Shown here: positions 58,570-64,000 of the stretch, piece by piece
How positions within the stretch are numbered: position 1 is the first letter of the stretch
Layout of the letters: the number at the start of each line of letters is the position of its first letter
NCBI GenBank assembly: GCA_029449235.1
Contig: JANATG010000006.1
Span: 744,001-808,000 of the forward strand
Origin: Linnemannia schmuckeri
Taxonomy: Eukaryota; Mortierellomycota; Mortierellomycetes; Mortierellales; Mortierellaceae
Length of the DNA: 64,000 nucleotides
Reading direction: 5' to 3'
The notes under the pieces: generated by a model
Told to the model about the DNA's origin: nothing
Seen by the model: only the letters and a program-made list of their open reading frames with translations
The model's database searches: none
Made by a program: the position numbers and the translations under genes

Positions 58570-60166
58570 TTAGGAGAGAGAAGAGAGAAGCTCGTTGGGG
58601 TAGTTCTGGAGGAAGGGGGTAAAGGCATTGAAGCCCTTGTTCTTCTCGCCGCGACCATTGTGTCGATGGATGCGGATGTGCTGGTTCAAGTTGTCGCTCC
58701 GAGAGAAACGCTTGGGGCAGTTCATGATGGGACACTCGAAGGCTGAGAAAAAGATAAAGAACAATAGAACGAAAATAGCCGTTAGGAACAGATGCAACAG
58801 AAAAGATATTTGAACCATTCTTTCCTAAAAAAAAAAAAAAAAAGTATATAAACAATTGAAAGCAACAATAACAAGAACAAAACTTACGTTTTTCCATAGT
58901 ATGGATGGAGCGAACGTGGCGCTTGAGGTGCTCTGATCGCTTGAAAATCTTGCCACAATCTTCAAAGCGGCAAGTGAAAACCTTGCAGCCGCTGTTGTCT
59001 GGATTACACGAGACACGACGACCGCGGGAACGCTTGGGTGTGGGCTTGACCAAAGATGTACCGTTCGAGCCAGTGACGCCATTGATGTGGCTATTGTTTC
59101 CACCATCGACCGACATTCCATTGTTGTTTCCTCCCATGGCCTGGAAGAACGGCACTGAAGACTCGCTCAATGTCCTCGACAGAGGATAAGAAGCCAAAGA
59201 GTTGCACGAGCTCGACATTGACATGCTTCCGTGGCTCGAGAATGGTGACCGAGGCGACAATGAAGAAGAATCCTCGGAGATGGACGACAGAGACGAGGTC
59301 GAGTAGCTGTGGTGGTGGTGGTGGTTATGGCTATGACCATGGTGGTGGTTCTGAGAGTGCTGTTGAGAGTAGAGGTTGTGCTGGTGTGCTGATGCGTAAT
59401 AGTCATCATTGTACATGACCTGGCTATTGTATGCGAGAGGAGACTGGCACATGGCAGTTCCGGTAGCGTGGTTGAGGCTGGCTTGACCGGCAAGAGCAGC
59501 AGCAGCCGCGTGGGAATCGAAAGGAGAAACGGAAGGTTCGCACATGTCGGACAGCTGGCTGTCGGAGAAGGTACGGGACATGGGCATGAAATACGAGGAC
59601 GAGGACGAGGATGTCTGAGGGTAGATATGCTCATTCTCGCCGGCAGTAGCGGGGATTGTGGCGGTGGCGGTTCCGTAAGGCATAAAGGCTTCGTTGTCGT
59701 AGTTAGATTCTTGGGATTCTTGACGGTACTCGCTATCGGAGAAGAGGAGGTTGGCGCGGGTAGGCATAAAGGGGTCTTCGGGTAGATCGAGGAAGGTGCA
59801 GGCGACGGGTGAGGCGGGGTGGTTGCCGAGAATCTGGAGTTGGTGATGGTGCTGTTGTTGCTGTGATGAAGTAGAGGTGGAGGGTGTGAACATAGAGTGG
59901 GAAGGGTGGCTATTGCTGTTGAGGGTGTGGATTTGAGAGTGTTGTTGGGAAGGAGAGGGCGAAGGAGAGAAGGAAGATGAGGATGTCGACGCGGGGGAGA
60001 GCGCGTTATTTGACTCGACGGCAAAGAGGCTTGATTGGTCAGAGGAGCGTGACTGCGACTGCTGGAGAGAGTCAAGGGTCTTGTTGCTGCTGGTATGGTT
60101 GGTCTGTGCCTTGGATGAAAGAGACGACTCTGAGAGTGCGGGAGAGGCGAGTGCAGAGGCGGTCAT
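58570..60166 (-). CDS. Two-finger C2H2 transcription factor, Msn2/Msn4-like
   Basis: Two exons, in coding order: 60166-58888 and 58742-58570; 483 residues. The first 380 residues are Ser/Gln/His/Asn-rich and likely disordered, with poly-His near 290-297. A basic stretch KPTPKRSRGRRVSC precedes two tandem C2H2 fingers: CRFEDCGKIFKRSEHLKRH and CPIMNCPKRFSRSDNLNQH, joined by the linker SIHTMEKPFEC. The recognition residues RSEHLKRH and RSDNLNQH are those of Msn2/4-type fingers, which bind the stress element AGGGG. Role by family: activation of general stress genes, nuclear when active. The intron interrupts the linker between the fingers (phase 1), and the second exon ends 57 codons later. The first ATG after an upstream in-frame non-ATG stretch was used. 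Confidence 0.92.
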
Positions 60167-62737
60167 TGTTGGAGAAAAAATAGAACACAAAAGACAACGA
60201 AAAAGGAGAGCTAAAGGCTGTAGCTGTACAATGTGGTAATGAGGTTATCGCTCTTGTTTTTTTGTTTCGTGCGAACGACGGGAACAAAAATAAAGAGGAG
60301 GACGGGGAGAAGATGTAGTCGTTGATCTTGAAAAGAAAGAAAAAAAGGTGTAGGATAGAGATGATCACTAAAGTAAAAAAAAAAAAAAATGATATGCGAC
60401 AGGAGTAACACAGAAAGATTGTTGCGTAGTACGTGTGTGCTTGTGCTTGTGTGTGGACAAGATAGTGGAAAATGTCTCCGAGTAAACGAGAGGAGAGGAC
60501 GTAGAGTGAGAGCTGATCAATGTTTAACAAAGGAAAGAGAAAGCGATTGTTCGATAGCAGTTGGTCGCGGAGAATGTAGAGGATGTACAAAGGCGTAAAA
60601 GAAGCAATTGAAGGCGAGACGAAGAGAGGATTAGAGATGAGAATGGTATAGAAGGCAAAAGGCAGAGTGGATATCAAAGAGACGATTGTTGAAGAGAAGA
60701 GAAGAGGAAAAGAGAAAAAAAAAGTCGACGAAGAGGGGGGATGGCGGTGCCTTTTTGTACTCTTTTTCTCCTTTTTCAAAAAAAGAAGTGAGTGAACGAG
60801 TTATGAGTTTTGAGTAGAGAGAAGTTGTGTGCCTGCCTTTGGATGAGAAAAAAAAAGACCGAATGTGTTTATGACGGAAAATAAGAAAGTGAAAATTGAA
60901 TTGAATTGAATACAAATATAACACATATCCATTCAATCAGCACTGTAAGTTAGTTATTCAATTCAATTCATATGCTAATAATTTTTAAAGTACTCTTTTT
61001 TGAATGAATTTGTCTTCTTTGTTTGTGTTTGTTTGTTTGTGTTGTTGTAATTGTCGATGTGCTGTTGTTGTTGGCCTGACCTCGCTCACTGTCCTGTCTG
61101 GCCGTCCGTCCGTCCCTCTGTCTCTCTCTGTTGCTGGTGTTGTTTATGTTGTTGTATGTCGAACAAGCTGGCTGGCTGGCTGACCCACCTACTGAATGAA
61201 TGACCAACAACAAAAAAAAATAAAAAACGATAGACATTACTTTCCTACTGAATGACCCCACCGCCAGCAGCACCACCACCACCATATAAAAACAATTGCA
61301 CCTACTCTACTCGCTTCGAGTACCCAGCACACAAGCCATTATTAGAAACAAGAAAAAAACGCGACTGACCAACTGAACGAAACGGAAACGAACGACAAGA
61401 ACTGACACCCGCCCAACTGCCCTCGTCAACCCAACCCACGGCCATACTTATTTTATATACTCGTTCTTCGCGAGTAACCTGTACACTGTTAAGGATAGAA
61501 CAAAAAAAAAAATTGCCCGATATAGGGGAGGCACTTCTCTTGACAGTTGGTCAAGAGAAGGAGGTGCTGACTTTTAAGAAACTGGTACCTGACACGAGGG
61601 GTGTAAAAAAAAAAGAGAAAAAAGAAAAGAGAGGGAACCGGCAGGATCATGAGGGAAGGAAATACGAGGGCCTGCAGACTTGGAAACAAAGACGAATGGG
61701 CCACCACTTGGGCCCTGTGCAAAGAAGAAAGTAGAGAAGACGACGAGGGATCTAGCCAATGCCCAGGACGGATGCTCAGTCTGCCTGGACATGTAGAGAT
61801 AAGAGAGAGTGAGTCAATTGACCTGTGCACCATTCAAAAGCAGAGAAGAGAGACAATGTATGCGTGTGTGTGGAAGAGAGAGGGAGGGAGGGAACCGGAT
61901 CAAAGAAGGCGCTTGTCATTCTCCTCGTCCAATGCTGATGTTGATGCTGCTGCAAGCTGCAGTCAACAATCATCATACAATCATGCTTGTTCAACCACAA
62001 ACGAGTCCTCTCGCCCTCCATTATCTTCGATTTTGCTCCTACATTCTCTCCGTCCCATACAACGTCTGCCGTAGCGTATTCTGTCTTGTTCAGCTATGCT
62101 CTATACCCAAATGCGCATCTACTAACTCGAGGACGTTCTCGCTTTTGTTTTTCCTTCAGAGAAAAAACAAGCGCGCGATGATCAACATGCTCAAGGAAAC
62201 AACAAAAAAGTGGCCTCTCTAGTCCGATTTTTTTTCCCCACTACTCGAGTATGATTTTGTTTTTCTTTTACAGAAAGTGGTGTAGTTGGTTTCCCACCTT
62301 CTCTCTCCCTCTTCTTCCCACACGTCTCTCTCACGCTGAACTCGTTCAATTGCTATCGTGTTTGTGCTTTTATTGTCATCGGCGCTGAAGAGAAGACAAT
62401 CGAATCGTATCCTCCCTCTCCCGCTCTCTGTCTACTGTTCTCTTTCTTTTCTCTAGGCCATCTTTTTAATTGTTTTCCTTCCCCTCTTCCCCTTGATTTC
62501 TTCTCTTTTTTCCTACTGCGTGAAGTGTGTTCATAATGAACACTTTTGCTCTATCTCCTTGTGAGAACAGTGAAAAACAGAGAGCTAGAGGTGTTGTTTG
62601 TGAGATTGACAGACAGACAAACCCTCAAACACAAAAGATAATGATACACACACGAAAAGACATGACGAGGGTAAAATAAACCAGTCCAACCAACCAGACG
62701 TTTGCACAGAAGGAGAACAAAAAAAGGTTTAGAGAGT

Positions 62738-62739
<2 letters not shown>

Positions 62740-62774
<35 letters not shown>
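62740..62774 (+). repeat. 35-T run
   Basis: Longest homopolymer in the window. Could be an assembly-prone site or the tail of a retrocopy on the minus strand; no element body was recognised beside it. Confidence 0.9.
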
Positions 62775-62775
<1 letters not shown>

Positions 62776-63177
62776 GCGAAGGAAAGTCCTAGTCAAATAC
62801 CTACTGGTATAGCAGCGCCCACACGCATCTGACAGACTCCGTTTACCTCTCTTTCTCCCTCTATCTCCATGGCGAATCGTAGTCAATAGTTCAACATACC
62901 CGAGTAGCCCAAACGCAGCAGTCTGGTCACATCAAATAAAAAAGAAAAAAGGAAGCCCATCTAGAGCAAGAATAAAAGCATGAGGCAGACCGAAGAAAAG
63001 AAAAATAAAGGCGAAGCAGAAAGGCACCACTAAAAGGCATGGTTCAAAGCGCCAAAAGATTGATTGCATTGGTACTTGAGCTGGGACGCCTTGTGTTCTG
63101 TTATGTTTTCAACCTGTCCCAGCGCGTGCCAACCTGCTTGCTTGATCGCTCATGAAGAGAGAGAGAGAGACAGAGAG

Positions 63178-63210
63178 AGTAGAGAGTAGAGAGTAGAGAG
63201 TAGAGAGTAG
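63178..63210 (+). repeat. TAGAGAG microsatellite
   Basis: About four tandem 7-bp units preceded by a GA run (63156-63178). Confidence 0.85.
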
Positions 63211-63384
63211 GACTAGAATAGAAAATTATAAAAATGCCGCATGTATGCGATATGGATAATAAATTTGCAACAGAAAAAAAATGTCGAGTGATGCAAAAAA
63301 TAATGTGTAGGATGACTACTTGAATGTGGCGAAAGGGCTCGTTTTTTCTTCTGAAAAAGGCACACTCTCGCTTCTGTTATCTAG

Positions 63385-63437
63385 CTGTCTGCCTGTCTGC
63401 CTGTCTGCCTGTCTGCCTGTCTGCATGTCTGTCTGCC
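63385..63437 (+). repeat. CTGTCTGC microsatellite
   Basis: About six 8-bp CTGTCTGC-type units, the last ones imperfect. A partly complementary GACAGACAG stretch follows at 63486-63512, so the pair could form a hairpin. Confidence 0.85.
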
Positions 63438-64000
63438 TATCTTTTCCTCAACGTCTCTGCTCATTTGACAGCCTGTTTAGTCCGTAGACAGACAGAGAGA
63501 CAGACGGACAGATAGAAAAAAAAAAAAAAAAGAGCGACAAAAAAAACGACCAACAGGCAGTTTCAATCATGGGTTGGGCTGGGAGCGCGTTTTTTTGTTC
63601 ACTTTTTTTTGCGCCAGATGCTAGAAGATGGTCCGCTCACACTCTCACTGTCTCTTCTACTTTTTTTTCATGCATGATCGTCACAAAGACGACCTGCACC
63701 AGTTATGCGTTATTGCTGCTTATTGATTTGCCTTTTCACTATCGCCGTACCCACGGCTCTCTTTTATTTTTCTGTAAAGAGAGTCTAGCCATCGTCATGG
63801 GATCCAGAGCGAACTACAAACAAAAATATCATTTCAAGAAGACGGAGTTCGGTTGGTGTAAAGAGTATTTTGTGCGTCTGTGCTCGCTGGTGCACTTCTG
63901 TGTGGATTTGAGGATTATAGGTTGGATGAGAACGGCCTGGCCACCACCACCGCCACCGTCGCCTGTCTGTTGGTAGTCATCATCATCATTACCCATAATG

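Larger units (their letters stand above)
60167..64000. other. 3.8 kb terminal spacer, repeats only
   Basis: Upstream region of the zinc finger gene, then AT-rich spacer to the window end. It contains an ATTGAATTGAATT/AATTCAATTCAAT inverted repeat (about 60896-60970), GCTGG repeats near 61171-61182, a 35-T run, and microsatellites. The open frame at 63569-63976 shows no family similarity. A gene may start beyond the window. Confidence 0.55.

Noticed and set aside
59167..60075. 302-codon frame overlapping the zinc finger gene
   Set aside because: Pro/Ser/Thr-rich shift of the real Ser/Gln-rich frame; no start context and no motif.
63385..63437. CRISPR-like array
   Set aside because: A plain 8-bp microsatellite without spacers, in a fungal genome.

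Overview
The window is nuclear DNA of a filamentous fungus. The genes are intron-rich, with short GT-AG introns of about 80-150 bp. The spacers are full of long A/T runs and short tandem repeats. The gene set is fungal: GH47 mannosidase, glucosamine-6-phosphate synthase, Atg1, Msn2-like zinc fingers and LysM/GPI wall proteins. Overall style suggests an early-diverging lineage such as Mucoromycota, and Mortierellaceae would fit; that placement is inference from style, not from a phylogenetic marker. Exon structures were built by eye by joining splice-compatible exons that preserve family motifs.

Layout. 1.4-4.3 kb (+): a GH47 alpha-1,2-mannosidase in 10 exons, convergent with a thioredoxin/PITH (TXNL1-type) gene at 4.5-5.9 kb (-). 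7.9-9.4 kb (-): a small CRIB protein with an N-myristoylation-like start. 11.4-15.0 kb (-): the autophagy kinase Atg1, divergent from gfa1 at 17.1-20.1 kb (+). 20.3-21.7 kb (+): a mitochondrial RbfA-like protein. 25.8-30.4 kb (+): a 1491-residue polyQ/acidic FYVE-type protein with a very large insertion in its zinc finger, behind a 4 kb spacer with a pyrimidine-rich leader. 31.1-32.6 kb (+): ribosomal protein uS5 (RPS2). 33.4-35.6 kb (+): an APH-type kinase resembling the ACAD10/11 N-terminal domain.

36.2-53.9 kb is the most distinctive part. Seven genes lie in a row on the minus strand: three paralogous secreted single-LysM proteins with GPI-type tails (36.2, 42.4 and 44.9 kb), then three paralogous LUD-domain proteins (47.0, 49.2 and 51.5 kb), then a GNAT acetyltransferase. 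The LysM copies share an identical intron site and a 106-bp first exon. The LUD copies differ mainly at the N-terminus (basic extension, mitochondrial presequence, or none), which suggests different locations for the same domain. One LUD copy contains a 9-nt microexon.

54.3-56.1 kb (+): a DHHC palmitoyltransferase. 56.3-57.4 kb (-): an unrecognised, probably mitochondrial coiled-coil protein. 58.6-60.2 kb (-): an Msn2/4-like two-finger transcription factor. The last 3.8 kb holds only repeats. Several genes fit a wall and secretory theme: gfa1 supplies the chitin precursor, LysM proteins are chitin-binding candidates, and GH47 trims N-glycans. No functional linkage is proven by position. No tRNA, rRNA, CRISPR or intact transposon was seen.
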